A program made the translations under genes and the position numbers. Under the pieces are notes generated by a model. That model saw only the letters and a program-made list of their open reading frames with translations, had not been told where the DNA came from and made no database searches. From Beijerinckiaceae bacterium (GTDB lineage Bacteria > Pseudomonadota > Alphaproteobacteria > Rhizobiales > Beijerinckiaceae), in the NCBI GenBank assembly GCA_947453205.1, contig CANGFT010000001.1, positions 124,001 through 188,000 of the forward strand: a stretch of 64,000 nt of DNA, in the 5' to 3' direction. This document shows, in pieces, positions 8,909-17,836 of this stretch (the first letter of the stretch is position 1; each line of letters begins with the position of its first letter).

Positions 8909-9946
8909 TCAGGCGCCGCGCACCCGCCGCAGCAATTGCTCGACATGGGCTATTGGGGTTTCGGGCAGGATTCCATGACCTAGATTAAAAATATGGGGCC
9001 GGCCGGCGAAAGCCGACAGGATTCTGTCCGCCGCCTCATCGAGCCCGCGCCCGCCCGTCAGGATGGCGATGGGGTCAAGATTGCCTTGCAGCGTCACGCT
9101 GGCGGGAAGCTCGCGCGCCGCCCAGTCGGGATCGACGCTGGTGTCGAGGCCAATGCCCCTGACGCCCGGCATGGCCGCGAACTGACGCAGATGCGACGTG
9201 CCCCCGCGCGGGAAGGCGATGATTCGCGCATTCGGCTCCTGCGCGCGCACCTTCTCGACGATGGCCCGCACCGGGGCGAGGCACCAGCGTTCGAATTCCG
9301 CCACGGGCAGCACGCCAGCCCAACTGTCGAAGATCTGCACAGCCTGAGCCCCCGCGCGCAGCTGGCGCACGAGATAGTCTGCGGACACATCCACCAGCCG
9401 GTCGATGATGGCCTGAAAGAGCGCGGGCTGCTCATAGGCGAAGCGGCGGGTGGGGGCCTGATCGGGTGTGCCGCGCCCGGCGATCATATAGGTCGCGACC
9501 GTCCAGGGGGCGCCGCAGAAGCCGATCAGCGCGGTCTCGGCGGGGAGCGCCGCGCGCACGAGGCCCACCGTCTCAAGCACAGCGCCGATGCGGTCCATGT
9601 CGAGGTCATGGCGCAGGGCGTCGAAATCGGCCTGGGTCGCGATCGGGGTGAGGCGCGGCCCTTCGCCGGTCTCAAAGCCCACCTTCTGGCCGAGCGCGTC
9701 GGGGATCACCAGAATGTCGCTGAAGAGGATGGCCGCGTCGAAGCCAAAGCGCCGGATTGGCTGCAGCGTGGCCTCCACCGCCAGCTTTGGCGTGTAGCAG
9801 AAATGCAGGAAGGACTGCGCCTCCGCCCGGATCTGTCGATATTCAGGCAGATAGCGCCCGGCCTGCCGCATGAGCCAGATGGGCGGAACGGCGGCGGCGG
9901 AGCCATCGAGCGTGGCGAGGAATTTGTTCGGTGCGGGGGTGGTCAT
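8909..9946 (-). CDS. hemE: uroporphyrinogen decarboxylase
   Basis: 345 residues, normal length. HemE removes four carboxylates from uroporphyrinogen III to give coproporphyrinogen III. The signature [17 protein letters not shown] sits at residues ~21-37, followed by [18 protein letters not shown] and [13 protein letters not shown], all strongly conserved in the family. The start MTTPAPNK follows a divergent promoter region shared with bchI that contains a TGT-N12-ACA palindrome. Co-transcription with hemF is expected from the 28-nt spacing. Confidence 0.95.
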   Translation of the reverse strand: MTTPAPNKFLATLDGSAAAVPPIWLMRQAGRYLPEYRQIRAEAQSFLHFCYTPKLAVEATLQPIRRFGFDAAILFSDILVIPDALGQKVGFETGEGPRLTPIATQADFDALRHDLDMDRIGAVLETVGLVRAALPAETALIGFCGAPWTVATYMIAGRGTPDQAPTRRFAYEQPALFQAIIDRLVDVSADYLVRQLRAGAQAVQIFDSWAGVLPVAEFERWCLAPVRAIVEKVRAQEPNARIIAFPRGGTSHLRQFAAMPGVRGIGLDTSVDPDWAARELPASVTLQGNLDPIAILTGGRGLDEAADRILSAFAGRPHIFNLGHGILPETPIAHVEQLLRRVRGA

Positions 9947-10043
9947 GAAACGTCCGATTCCCTGACTTCGTTGCCTTGATGGACGCCGCACGCTCCCGCA
10001 TGGAATGAGCGGCGCCGACCCCTGTGAATTCTGGCAAGAGTCG

Positions 10044-10092
10044 TTGACGATTTACGCTCTTGTCAAGGCATAAGTGTAAATTAATAGTGACA
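10044..10092. promoter_or_regulatory. PpsR/CrtJ operator region between hemE and bchI
   Basis: An exact TGT-N12-ACA palindrome lies at 10075-10092 (TGTAAATTAATAGTGACA). Just upstream TTGAC (10044-10048) and GTCAA (10062-10066) form a looser inverted repeat spaced by 13 nt. PpsR/CrtJ binds pairs of such sites and represses bch and crt genes in air. The pair sits in the 272-nt gap between the divergent hemE and bchI starts, so it can act on either or both. The bchI leader downstream of the box is about 126 nt and contains a short GCCTTT/AAAGGC hairpin. Confidence 0.7.
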
Positions 10093-10218
10093 CATGCCCA
10101 TCAGGAGTGTATCAAGACAAGCGGGAGGCGGCGGGCTCTGCGAACGGCCTTTGGCGAAAAGGCGCCCACAGGGGCCGCGCTTCCGACCCGTCACACCGGC
10201 TTGAAAGCGATTGCGCGC

Positions 10219-11244
10219 ATGGCTCTGCCCTTTCCCTTCTCCGCCATCGTCGGCCAGGACGACATGAAGCTGTCCTTCATGATCGCCGCTGTCGATCCGT
10301 CGGTCGGCGGCGTGCTGGTCTTCGGGGATCGCGGCACCGGCAAATCCACGGCGGTCCGGGCCCTGGCGGCTCTTCTTCCCAAAATTTCAGTCGCTTCGGG
10401 CTGCGTCTACAACTGCGACCCCGGCAAGGCCAGCGGCCTGTGCGAGGCCTGCGGCGCGGGTAAGGCCAAGGGACCGCTCAAGGCCCAGACGGTTCCCGTT
10501 CCCGTGGTCGATCTGCCGCTGGGCGCGACCGAGGACCGGGTGGTCGGGGCGCTGAACCTCGAACGCGCCCTGTCCATGGGCGAGAAGGCCTTCGAGCCGG
10601 GCCTGCTGGCCCGCGCCAATCGCGGCTTTCTTTATATCGACGAGGCCAATCTGCTGGAGGACCATCTTGTGGACCTGCTGCTGGATGTTGCGGCCTCGGG
10701 CGAGAATGTCATCGAGCGCGAGGGCTTGAGCGTGCGCCATCCCGCGCGTTTCGTGCTGATCGGCAGCGGCAATCCCGAAGAGGGCGAGCTGCGTCCCCAA
10801 CTGCTGGACCGCTTCGGCCTCGCCGTCGACGTCAAGACGCCGACCGACATTCCCACGCGAATCGAGGTGGTGAAGCGCCGCGAGGCCTTCGAGCGCGATC
10901 CTGAGGCCTTCACGAAGAAATGGAGCGCTGAGGAGCGCAAGCTGCAGCGGAAGATCCTCGCAGCCCGCGCGGCTTTGGGCGCCATCGTGACCCCCGACGC
11001 CGCGCTGGAGAGCGCAGCCCGGCTCTGTCTGGCGCTGGGCACCGATGGTCTGCGCGGGGAGCTGACCCTCATCCGCGCCGCCCGCGCCCTGGCCTGTCTC
11101 GAAGGTGACGCGCGCCTGGGCGACCAGCATCTGCGCAGGGTGGCGCCTTTCGCGCTCAGCCATCGTCTGCGCCGCAATCCGCTGGATGACGCGGGCTCCA
11201 GCGTCCGCGTGGAGCGCGCCGTCAACGAACTTTTCGCCGCATGA
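10219..11244 (+). CDS. bchI: magnesium chelatase ATPase subunit I
   Basis: 341 residues from MALPFPFSAIVGQDDM, the usual BchI beginning; the frame is open upstream to 10060 but that stretch runs through the operator and does not resemble the family. The AAA+ ATPase has Walker A GDRGTGKST (about residues 39-47) and Walker B FLYIDEAN. BchI hexamers with BchD drive BchH to insert Mg into protoporphyrin IX. The stop overlaps the bchD start (ATGA). Expression is probably PpsR-controlled through the box at 10075-10092. Confidence 0.96.
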   Translation: MALPFPFSAIVGQDDMKLSFMIAAVDPSVGGVLVFGDRGTGKSTAVRALAALLPKISVASGCVYNCDPGKASGLCEACGAGKAKGPLKAQTVPVPVVDLPLGATEDRVVGALNLERALSMGEKAFEPGLLARANRGFLYIDEANLLEDHLVDLLLDVAASGENVIEREGLSVRHPARFVLIGSGNPEEGELRPQLLDRFGLAVDVKTPTDIPTRIEVVKRREAFERDPEAFTKKWSAEERKLQRKILAARAALGAIVTPDAALESAARLCLALGTDGLRGELTLIRAARALACLEGDARLGDQHLRRVAPFALSHRLRRNPLDDAGSSVRVERAVNELFAA

Positions 11245-13061
11245 GCGGCGCCCGCGCCCGCGATCCCGCGCAGGAGGCCGCCTGGGCCTTCGCCTGTCAG
11301 GCGGCCGCCCTCATCGCCATTGATCCGCGGCTGGGCGGCGTGGCCCTCCATGCCGCCGCAGGGCCCCTGCGCGACGCCTGGATGGATCTGCTGCGCGCCT
11401 TTGCGCCTTCCCAAGCCCCCTTTCGCCGCGTGCCCCTGAGCATCGGCGACGAGCGCCTTCTGGGCGGTCTTGATCTGCCCGCGACCCTGCGCGCCGGGCG
11501 TCCCGTGGCCCAGACCGGCCTGATGGCCGAGGCCGATGGCGGATTTCTGATCCTGGCCATGGCCGAGCGGCTCACCACCGGAACCGCCGCCCGCATCGCC
11601 AGCGCCCTCGACAGCGGCGAGGCGGCCACCGAGCGCGAGGGCCTTTCGCTGCGCGCGCCCGCCCGCTTCGGCGTGGTCGCGCTGGACGAAGGGCAGGGGG
11701 ATGACGAGCGGCCTCCGGCGGCCCTGCTCGACCGTCTGGCCTTTCATGTCGACCTCAATGACATCGCCCATGATTGCGCCCGCGCGCAGCCCTTCGCGCC
11801 TGACGACGTCGCCAAGGCGCGCGGGAGGCTCGCCAGCATCCCGGCCGATGACGCGGCCATCGAAGCTTTGACGACGGTGGCGGCGCGGCTCGGCGTCGAC
11901 TCCCTGCGCGCCTTGTCGCTGGCCCTGCGGGCCGCTTGCGCCGCCTGCGCCCTGCGGGGGGCCGAGGCGCTGGAGGAAGAGGACGTCATGACCGCCGCGC
12001 GCTTCGTGCTCGCGCCCCGCGCCACCATGTTCCCCACCAGCGAAGCGCCGCAGGAGGAGGATCAGCCCGAGCCGTCCGAATCCCGGCCCCCGGAGGATCA
12101 GGATCCCGGTCCGCCGCCGGAGGCCGCGCCAGACAGCAACGAGCCGCAGGACAGTCAATCCCTGCCGGATCTGACCGATCTCGTGCTGGCCGCAGCGCTC
12201 GCCGCGATTCCGCCGGGCCTTCTGGCCCAGCTTCAGGCCGGGCGCGCCATGCGGGTCAAATCGGAGCGGGGCGGCAAGTCGGGCGCGGCTGCGCCTGCGG
12301 GCAAGCGCGGGCGGCCCATCGGCGCGCGGCAAGGCCAGCTGCGCGATGGACGGCTTGGCCTCGTGGACACGCTGCGGGCGGCTGCGCCCTGGCAGCGGCT
12401 GCGTCGGCAAGGGCTGGCGGAAGACGCCGGCCGCCGCGTCGTGGTCCATGCGGAAGATTTCCGGATCAAGCGCTTCAAGCAGCGTCGCGAGACCTCCGCC
12501 ATTTTCGTCGTCGACGCCTCCGGCTCCTCCGCCATGCAGCGCCTCGCCGAGGTCAAGGGCGCCATCGAACTCCTGCTGGTGGATTGCTACGCCCGGCGCG
12601 ACAGCGTGGCGCTGGTGGCCTTTCGCGGCAAGACCGCCGAGATCGTCCTGCCGCCCACCCGGTCATTGGCCCGCGCCAAAAGAGTGCTGGCGGGCCTGCC
12701 GGGCGGTGGTGGAACGCCCATCGCTGCGGGGATCGAAGCCGCCCTCGGGCTGGCTGACGCCGTGCGCCGGAAGGGGCAGACGCCGCTGGTGGTGCTGATG
12801 ACGGATGGCCGCGCCAATGTGGGCCGCACAGGGGCGCCCGGCCGCGCCCAGGCCTTCGAGGACGCCATGCAGGCGGGCCGCCAGATCCGCGCGGCGGGAA
12901 TCGCCACCCTCGCCATCGATACGGCCCCGGCGCTCGGGCCTGCTGGCCAGGCCCCCACAGCCCGGCTCAGCGAAGCCATGAACGCGCGCTATGTCCGCTT
13001 GCCCTACGCCAACGCCGCACTTGTCTCTCAAGCGGTGCGGGCGGCTGCGCCGATTCCATGA
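11241..13061 (+). CDS. bchD: magnesium chelatase subunit D
   Basis: 606 residues. The N-terminal third is a degenerate AAA+ module; the middle (about residues 270-310) is a Pro/Glu/Asp-rich linker; the C-terminal third is a von Willebrand A domain with MIDAS motif DASGSS, GGGGTP and MTDGRAN. BchD bridges the BchI motor to BchH during Mg insertion. It overlaps bchI and bchO by 4 nt at each end, so bchI-bchD-bchO are translationally coupled. Confidence 0.95.
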   Translation: MSGARARDPAQEAAWAFACQAAALIAIDPRLGGVALHAAAGPLRDAWMDLLRAFAPSQAPFRRVPLSIGDERLLGGLDLPATLRAGRPVAQTGLMAEADGGFLILAMAERLTTGTAARIASALDSGEAATEREGLSLRAPARFGVVALDEGQGDDERPPAALLDRLAFHVDLNDIAHDCARAQPFAPDDVAKARGRLASIPADDAAIEALTTVAARLGVDSLRALSLALRAACAACALRGAEALEEEDVMTAARFVLAPRATMFPTSEAPQEEDQPEPSESRPPEDQDPGPPPEAAPDSNEPQDSQSLPDLTDLVLAAALAAIPPGLLAQLQAGRAMRVKSERGGKSGAAAPAGKRGRPIGARQGQLRDGRLGLVDTLRAAAPWQRLRRQGLAEDAGRRVVVHAEDFRIKRFKQRRETSAIFVVDASGSSAMQRLAEVKGAIELLLVDCYARRDSVALVAFRGKTAEIVLPPTRSLARAKRVLAGLPGGGGTPIAAGIEAALGLADAVRRKGQTPLVVLMTDGRANVGRTGAPGRAQAFEDAMQAGRQIRAAGIATLAIDTAPALGPAGQAPTARLSEAMNARYVRLPYANAALVSQAVRAAAPIP

Positions 13062-13951
13062 TTCGCCGCGACTGGCCCAATAGCGCGGCCAGCCAGATGG
13101 TCGAGGCGGGCGGATTGCGCTGGCATGTGCAGCGCATGGGCGCTGATCCCTCGCATCATCGGCCCCGGATGCTGCTGGTCCATGGAACAGGCGCCTCCAC
13201 CCATTCCTGGCGCGCCCTGGCGCCATTGCTCGCCAGACGATTCGAGGTTGTCGCCCCCGATTTGCCCGGCCATGCCTTCAGCGCGCCGATTCCCTCCGGC
13301 CCCGCCTCGCTTTCGGCCATGAGCCGGGCCTTGCATCATTTGCTCACCGCGCTGGACTTCAAGCCCGACATCGTCGTCGGCCACTCCGCTGGCGCCGCCA
13401 TATTGGCGCGCATGTGCCTTGATGGGCGCATCGCGCCGCGCTTGCTGGTGAGCCTCAACGGCGCCTTCCTGCCCTTCGAGGGGCTGGCGGGTCATCTGTT
13501 TCCCCCCATCGCCCGCCTGTTGTTCCTCAATCCCCTTGCGCCCCGCCTCTTCGCCTGGTCGGCCGACAGGACCACAGTGACCCGGTTGCTGCGGGGCACA
13601 GGCTCCATGATCGAGCCAGCGGGCGTCGACCAATATGTTCGTCTTTTCAGTGACAAGGAGCATGTCGCAGGCGTCCTCGCGATGCTGGCGAACTGGAGCC
13701 TCGAGCAACTCCAGCGCGACCTCGGCAAGTTGAAGACCCCGCTGGCGCTGGTGGTCGGCGCGCAGGACAAGGCGGTTCCCCCTGAAAGCGCGCGTCAGGT
13801 TCTGTCGAGGGCCCCCGGGGCTCGCCTTGAGCGTCTGCGCGGGCTCGGCCACCTCGCCCATGAGGAGAATCCGGTCCTGGTGGCGGATCTCATCCAGAAA
13901 ATGTCCGAAGAAGCGGGGCTTTTGACGCCGGAAGCGCCGTCGAGCCCTTGA
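13058..13951 (+). CDS. bchO: alpha/beta hydrolase BchO (magnesium chelatase-associated)
   Basis: 297 residues with an intact catalytic set: oxyanion HGTG, nucleophile elbow GHSAG near residue 110, acid in VVGAQDKAVPP and His in GLGHLAHEENP. BchO is a conserved neighbour of bchI and bchD in purple bacteria; its substrate has not been established to my knowledge. It overlaps bchD by 4 nt (ATGA). The gene ends 32 nt before crtI, and a PpsR-like palindrome lies in that short gap. Confidence 0.88.
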   Translation: MIRRDWPNSAASQMVEAGGLRWHVQRMGADPSHHRPRMLLVHGTGASTHSWRALAPLLARRFEVVAPDLPGHAFSAPIPSGPASLSAMSRALHHLLTALDFKPDIVVGHSAGAAILARMCLDGRIAPRLLVSLNGAFLPFEGLAGHLFPPIARLLFLNPLAPRLFAWSADRTTVTRLLRGTGSMIEPAGVDQYVRLFSDKEHVAGVLAMLANWSLEQLQRDLGKLKTPLALVVGAQDKAVPPESARQVLSRAPGARLERLRGLGHLAHEENPVLVADLIQKMSEEAGLLTPEAPSSP

Positions 13952-13974
13952 TAAATCCAAAATGACAATGTTAC

Positions 13975-13992
13975 TGTCAGCCTATGTTGACA
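13975..13992. promoter_or_regulatory. PpsR/CrtJ box overlapping the crtI start
   Basis: TGTCAGCCTATGTTGACA is an exact TGT-N12-ACA palindrome with extended TGTCA/TGACA arms. It covers the ATG assigned to crtI (13984). Its right half contains TTGACA (13987-13992), which resembles a -35 hexamer as at crtE, bchC and pucB, although no clear -10 follows. A second short palindrome TGACA-N7-TGTCA (13963-13979) partly overlaps it on the left. This arrangement makes either the start codon or the promoter position of crtI uncertain. Confidence 0.7.
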
Positions 13993-15513
13993 TTAGAGCG
14001 ACCGAAAATCCCCCTCGTGTCCCCGCCCCGGCGACCCCATGCGGTCGTGATCGGCAGCGGCTTTGGCGGGCTGGCGGCGGCGGTGCGGCTGGGGGCGCGC
14101 GGCTATCGCGTCACCGTCCTTGAAAAGCTCGACGCGCCGGGCGGGCGCGCCTATGTCCACAAGCAGGACGGCTTCATCTTCGACGCCGGGCCGACCATCA
14201 TCACGGCGCCCTTTCTGTTCGAGGAGTTGTGGAGCCTTTGCGGGCGCAACATGGCGGATCACATAGATCTGCGGCCCATGGACCCCTTCTACCGCATCCG
14301 CTTTCATGACGGCCAAAGCTTTGACTACAACGGCGATGTCGAGGCCATGCGGGCTGAGGTCGCCAAGTTCAATCCCGGCGATGTCGAGGGCTACATGCGC
14401 TTCATGCGCATGAGCGAAGAGATCTATCGCGTGGGCTTTGAACGGTTGGGGGACCAGCCTTTCAGCACCGTCATGGATATGGCGCGCATCGCCACCGACA
14501 TCATCCGTCTGCATGGCTATCGCAGCGTCTATGGTCTTGTCAGCTCCTTCATGCGCGATGAACGCCTGCGCACGATCTTCAGCTTTCATCCCCTGTTGAT
14601 CGGGGGCAATCCCTTCGGCGCCACGGCCATCTACTGCCTCATCGCCTTTCTGGAGAAGGCGCACGGCGTCCACTTCGCCATGGGCGGCACGGGCAAGCTC
14701 GTGGAGGGCCTCGTCAAGCTCATCGACGATCAGTGCGGCGCAGTGCGTTGCAATGCGCAGGTCGAATCCATCACCGTGAAGGATGGAGCGGCCTGCGGCG
14801 TTCGCTTGTCGTCGGGAGAAGAGATCCGCGCTGACATCGTCGTGTCCAACGCCGATTCCGCCTGGACCTATCGCCACCTCCTGCCGGAATCAGCACGCAA
14901 GAGATGGACGAACCGCAAGGTGGAGCGGGCGCGCTATTCGATGGGTCTCTTCGTCTGGTATTTCGGGGTCAACCGCAAATATGACGATGTGCTGCATCAT
15001 ACGATCATGATGGGCCCGCGTTATCGCGAGTTGCTGCACGACATCTTCGACAAGAAAATCCTCGCGGAGGATTTCAGCCTCTATCTGCATCGCCCCACCG
15101 CCACCGATCCTTCGCTCGCGCCCGAGGGCTGCGACACCTTCTATGTGCTCTCGCCCGTTCCCAATCTGGAGGGCGGGCAGGACTGGAGCGTGGAGGGCGA
15201 GCCCTATCGCAAGTCCATAGAGCGCCTGCTCGAAAGCACGCTGCTGCCGGGCCTCAGCGAGGCCATCGTGACGTCGCGCATCACCACGCCCCAGGACTTT
15301 CACGACAATCTGAACGCCTATCGCGGCGCAGGCTTCGGGCTTGAGCCCGTGCTCACGCAAAGCGCATGGTTTCGTCCGCACAATCTGAGCGAAGATGTGC
15401 GCAATCTCTATCTCGTCGGCGCTGGCACCCATCCGGGCGCCGGCTTGCCGGGTGTTCTTTCCTCCGCACGGGTTCTCGACAAGGTGGCGCCAGATGCTTC
15501 AGTCTTCGTCTGA
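13984..15513 (+). CDS. crtI: phytoene desaturase
   Basis: 509 residues. A Rossmann dinucleotide motif AVVIGSGFGGLAAAVRLG at residues ~20-37 is followed by EKLDAPGGRAYV; the C-terminal GAGTHPGAGLPGVL is the bacterial CrtI signature. It desaturates phytoene to neurosporene/lycopene, the entry to spirilloxanthin-type carotenoids. ATG 13984 has no visible ribosome site and lies inside a PpsR palindrome; GTG 14017 (giving MSPPRRPH...) is an alternative. It overlaps crtB by 20 nt. Confidence 0.95.
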   Translation: MLTLERPKIPLVSPPRRPHAVVIGSGFGGLAAAVRLGARGYRVTVLEKLDAPGGRAYVHKQDGFIFDAGPTIITAPFLFEELWSLCGRNMADHIDLRPMDPFYRIRFHDGQSFDYNGDVEAMRAEVAKFNPGDVEGYMRFMRMSEEIYRVGFERLGDQPFSTVMDMARIATDIIRLHGYRSVYGLVSSFMRDERLRTIFSFHPLLIGGNPFGATAIYCLIAFLEKAHGVHFAMGGTGKLVEGLVKLIDDQCGAVRCNAQVESITVKDGAACGVRLSSGEEIRADIVVSNADSAWTYRHLLPESARKRWTNRKVERARYSMGLFVWYFGVNRKYDDVLHHTIMMGPRYRELLHDIFDKKILAEDFSLYLHRPTATDPSLAPEGCDTFYVLSPVPNLEGGQDWSVEGEPYRKSIERLLESTLLPGLSEAIVTSRITTPQDFHDNLNAYRGAGFGLEPVLTQSAWFRPHNLSEDVRNLYLVGAGTHPGAGLPGVLSSARVLDKVAPDASVFV

Positions 15514-16558
15514 TCAGACGCTCGCAGAGCCCGGTGATTACGCGCAGTGCCGCGAGGCGATCCGCCACGGCTCGAAGACATTCTATGCGGCCTCGCTGGT
15601 GCTGCCGCGCGCTGTCCGCGAACCCGCCTATGGCCTCTACGCCTTCTGCCGCCTGTCTGATGATGCTGTGGACCTTGATGGCGGCTGCCCTCAGGCGGTC
15701 GAGCGCCTGCGTGATCGGCTGGACCGCGTGTGTCAGGGGCGTCCGCTGCCCGTGGCTGCGGACCGCGCCATGGCCGACCTCATGCGCCGCTACGCCATTC
15801 CGCGCGCAGTGCCCGAAGCGCTGCTCGAAGGCCTCGCCTGGGACACGCAGGATCGGCGTTATGAAACGCTGGAGGAGCTCCATGACTATGCTGCGCGGGT
15901 TGCAGGCACGGTCGGGGTGATGATGACCCTGCTCATGGGTGTGCGCGCCCCCCAGGCTCTGGCGCGCGCCTGCGATCTGGGCGTCGCCATGCAGCTCACC
16001 AACATCGCCCGCGACGTGGGTGAGGACGCGCGCAACGGGCGCCTCTATCTGCCGCGCGCATGGATGCGCGAGGCGGGGCTTGATCCCGACGCTTTCCTCG
16101 CCAATCCCGTGATGAGCGCAGCCCTGAAATCGGTCATCGCGCGCCTGCTCGCCAGCGCCGATGAGCTTTATCAACGCGCGCGCTCCGGCGTCGCCTATCT
16201 GCCGCTTGGCTGTCGCCCCGCCATTCTGGCTGCGGGCCTGATCTATGCTGAAATCGGGCGTGCGCTCGAAGCCCTGTCTCATGATTCCGTCGCTCACCGC
16301 GCTCATGTCTCGGGCGCGCGCAAGGTGCAGCTCCTGACAAAGGCCGCAGCCGCGACCCCATGGCTGGCGCGCGGCGCTGACAGCGAGCCTCTGGCCGCCG
16401 TCGCCTTTCTGATCGAGGCCGTCAAACAAACGCCTGCGCCCGCCAACAAAGCCGCCGCCGCGCCGCGTCCCTTCGTCAATGTGGAGTCGCAGTTCATTCG
16501 CGTGCTCGATATTTTCGAACGGCTGGAGCGCGCGGAGCAGTTGAGCAAGTCGCGGTGA
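15494..16558 (+). CDS. crtB: phytoene synthase
   Basis: 354 residues. Trans-isoprenyl diphosphate synthase (head-to-head) family with two aspartate-rich motifs, DDAVD (about residue 56) and DVGED (about residue 176, in NIARDVGEDARNGRLYLP). It joins two geranylgeranyl diphosphates into phytoene. The start ATG lies within the last 20 nt of crtI, giving translational coupling. The C-terminal ~40 residues (Pro/Ala-rich, then NVESQFIRVLDIFERLERAEQ) are longer than in many homologues. The stop overlaps the start of a small membrane protein (GTGA). Confidence 0.95.
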   Translation: MLQSSSDQTLAEPGDYAQCREAIRHGSKTFYAASLVLPRAVREPAYGLYAFCRLSDDAVDLDGGCPQAVERLRDRLDRVCQGRPLPVAADRAMADLMRRYAIPRAVPEALLEGLAWDTQDRRYETLEELHDYAARVAGTVGVMMTLLMGVRAPQALARACDLGVAMQLTNIARDVGEDARNGRLYLPRAWMREAGLDPDAFLANPVMSAALKSVIARLLASADELYQRARSGVAYLPLGCRPAILAAGLIYAEIGRALEALSHDSVAHRAHVSGARKVQLLTKAAAATPWLARGADSEPLAAVAFLIEAVKQTPAPANKAAAAPRPFVNVESQFIRVLDIFERLERAEQLSKSR

Positions 16559-16692
16559 ACCCCGATCAATACGGGCTGATCGAGCTTGTATTGTCCTTTG
16601 GCCTCGTTCTCGCGATCCTGTTCTGGCAATTATATTCCGTGAAACGATCCATCAGAGAGGATGCGCGGAAGAAAAACCCGGCGGATGATTAA
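16555..16692 (+). CDS. small single-pass membrane protein coupled to crtB
   Basis: 45 residues starting at a GTG that overlaps the crtB stop (GTGA at 16555-16558). The sequence begins MNPDQYGLIELV, has one hydrophobic helix (residues ~8-27, ending LFWQLY) and a basic cytoplasmic-looking tail KRSIREDARKKN. The overlap, membrane-protein character and ribosomal coupling argue that it is real. I recall similar tiny proteins after crtB in other alphaproteobacteria, but this was not checked. A role in anchoring phytoene synthase or CrtI at the membrane is speculation. Confidence 0.65.
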   Translation: MNPDQYGLIELVLSFGLVLAILFWQLYSVKRSIREDARKKNPADD

Positions 16693-16737
16693 GACGGTTC
16701 TCGCCTGCGCCGATGCGCGGGGCGCGAAGCCCTCGGC

Positions 16738-17421
16738 TCAGGCGTTGTCGGCTGTCTGAGTGATCGTCAAACCCGACATGACGACGGTCTTGCGGGTGTA
16801 GCGGGCTTCGGTGAGGTTATCGACGATGAAGGCGGCGAGATCGATGCGGCTGATCGTCCGCTTGCGCCGCTCACCTTTTGTGCTCGCCAGCCAGCGTCCG
16901 GTCGCAGCGCCATCGGTCAGGCCCACCGGCTGCACCAGGGTCCAGTCAAGGCCGGACGCCTTGACCAGTTTCTCCTGCTGCTCCTTGTCGTCCATCTGCT
17001 CGCGCAGGCGCAGCCAGCGGAAGATCCGTTTGTGCATCGGCGGCAGCAACTTTCGGGTGTCGCCGACGCCGTAGCTGGTGACGCAAACCAACCGCTGCAC
17101 TGAAGCCGCCTGCGCGGCGGCGATCACATTGGCGGTCCCGATCTCGCAGATGTTCGGCGACGTGATGCGCTTCATCCCCACCGCCAGCGCAAATGGATTG
17201 CGCGAGTCGCCAAGGGCCACCACAATGGCGTCATGGCCGACCACAGCGCGGGCGACCGCTGCGGCGTCGAGGGCGTCGCCCGTGATCGCAGCGATTTCCT
17301 CGCGCTCAGGGAGCTTCGACGCATCGCGTGCGAAGGCGGTCACCTGATGGCCTCTGGTGAGCAACGTCAGCGCCACCGCGCGCCCCACTCTGCCAGTCGC
17401 CCCGAATACAATGACCTTCAA
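16738..17421 (-). CDS. NAD(P)-binding NmrA/SDR-like protein
   Basis: 227 residues starting at a TTG codon (17419-17421) with AGGGGT about six bases upstream. The N-terminus KVIVFGATGRVGRAVALTLL is an atypical SDR Rossmann motif (GATGRVG); VVALGDSRNPF, CVTSYGVGD and LDWTLVQPVGLTDG follow, as in NmrA-like NAD(P)H-binding proteins (flavin-reductase-like or anti-sigma-like). No catalytic YxxxK is obvious. It lies inside the carotenoid gene region but on the opposite strand to its neighbours, so a pathway role cannot be claimed. Confidence 0.75.
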   Translation of the reverse strand: MKVIVFGATGRVGRAVALTLLTRGHQVTAFARDASKLPEREEIAAITGDALDAAAVARAVVGHDAIVVALGDSRNPFALAVGMKRITSPNICEIGTANVIAAAQAASVQRLVCVTSYGVGDTRKLLPPMHKRIFRWLRLREQMDDKEQQEKLVKASGLDWTLVQPVGLTDGAATGRWLASTKGERRKRTISRIDLAAFIVDNLTEARYTRKTVVMSGLTITQTADNA

Positions 17422-17836
17422 AACAGACCCCTAACGCCCTGCGGCCCTGCGGCGCCCAATCCGGCTCTTTTGATCGCTGAAGCAACGCGCAGCGATCGAC
17501 GTCACGATAGTCGAATTTAACTTAGCTGTAAATTAGAAGAGGGCATGTGAGGGGCAGGCGTCGTGCGGCGCCGAATGATCGCACGATGTCGTCCGCCGAT
17601 TTCTGCGGCGATCTTGATTGCACCCTGCAAGGTTCCGGAAAGTCCGGCTTGGCGCCGACAGAGCATCCTTGCTGGCGCTATCCAAAAGAGCGATTTCATT
17701 GACGGGCGCCGACCCAGGCTTTATCGTGACTTAACCTCCCCTGTCTCGCTGGGAGTAAGTGTCGCAAACAGTTGCTGCGTCGGCGCCTTCGGAGGCGCGG
17801 CGTTCTTTCGTCAAGCGCACCTGGTGGACGTGGACC
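17422..17836. other. 415-nt intergenic region with a divergent promoter
   Basis: No convincing gene lies here. Visible elements: an inverted repeat AATTTA-N9-TAAATT (17514-17534), and TTGACG (17699-17704) 17 nt before TATCGT (17722-17727), a plausible sigma-70 promoter for the DUF2269 gene. No TGT-N12-ACA box was found by eye, in contrast with most other divergent gaps of this cluster. Confidence 0.5.

Noticed and set aside
10060-10218. 53-codon N-terminal extension of bchI
   Set aside because: It crosses the PpsR box and does not resemble BchI; ATG 10219 matches the family start.
10632-12449. Reverse-strand open frame of ~605 codons opposite bchI and bchD
   Set aside because: Low-complexity Gly/Arg-rich translation, no motif, fully antisense to conserved genes.
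17422-17836. Possible PpsR box in the NmrA/DUF2269 gap
   Set aside because: AATTTA-N9-TAAATT is symmetric but does not fit TGT-N12-ACA.
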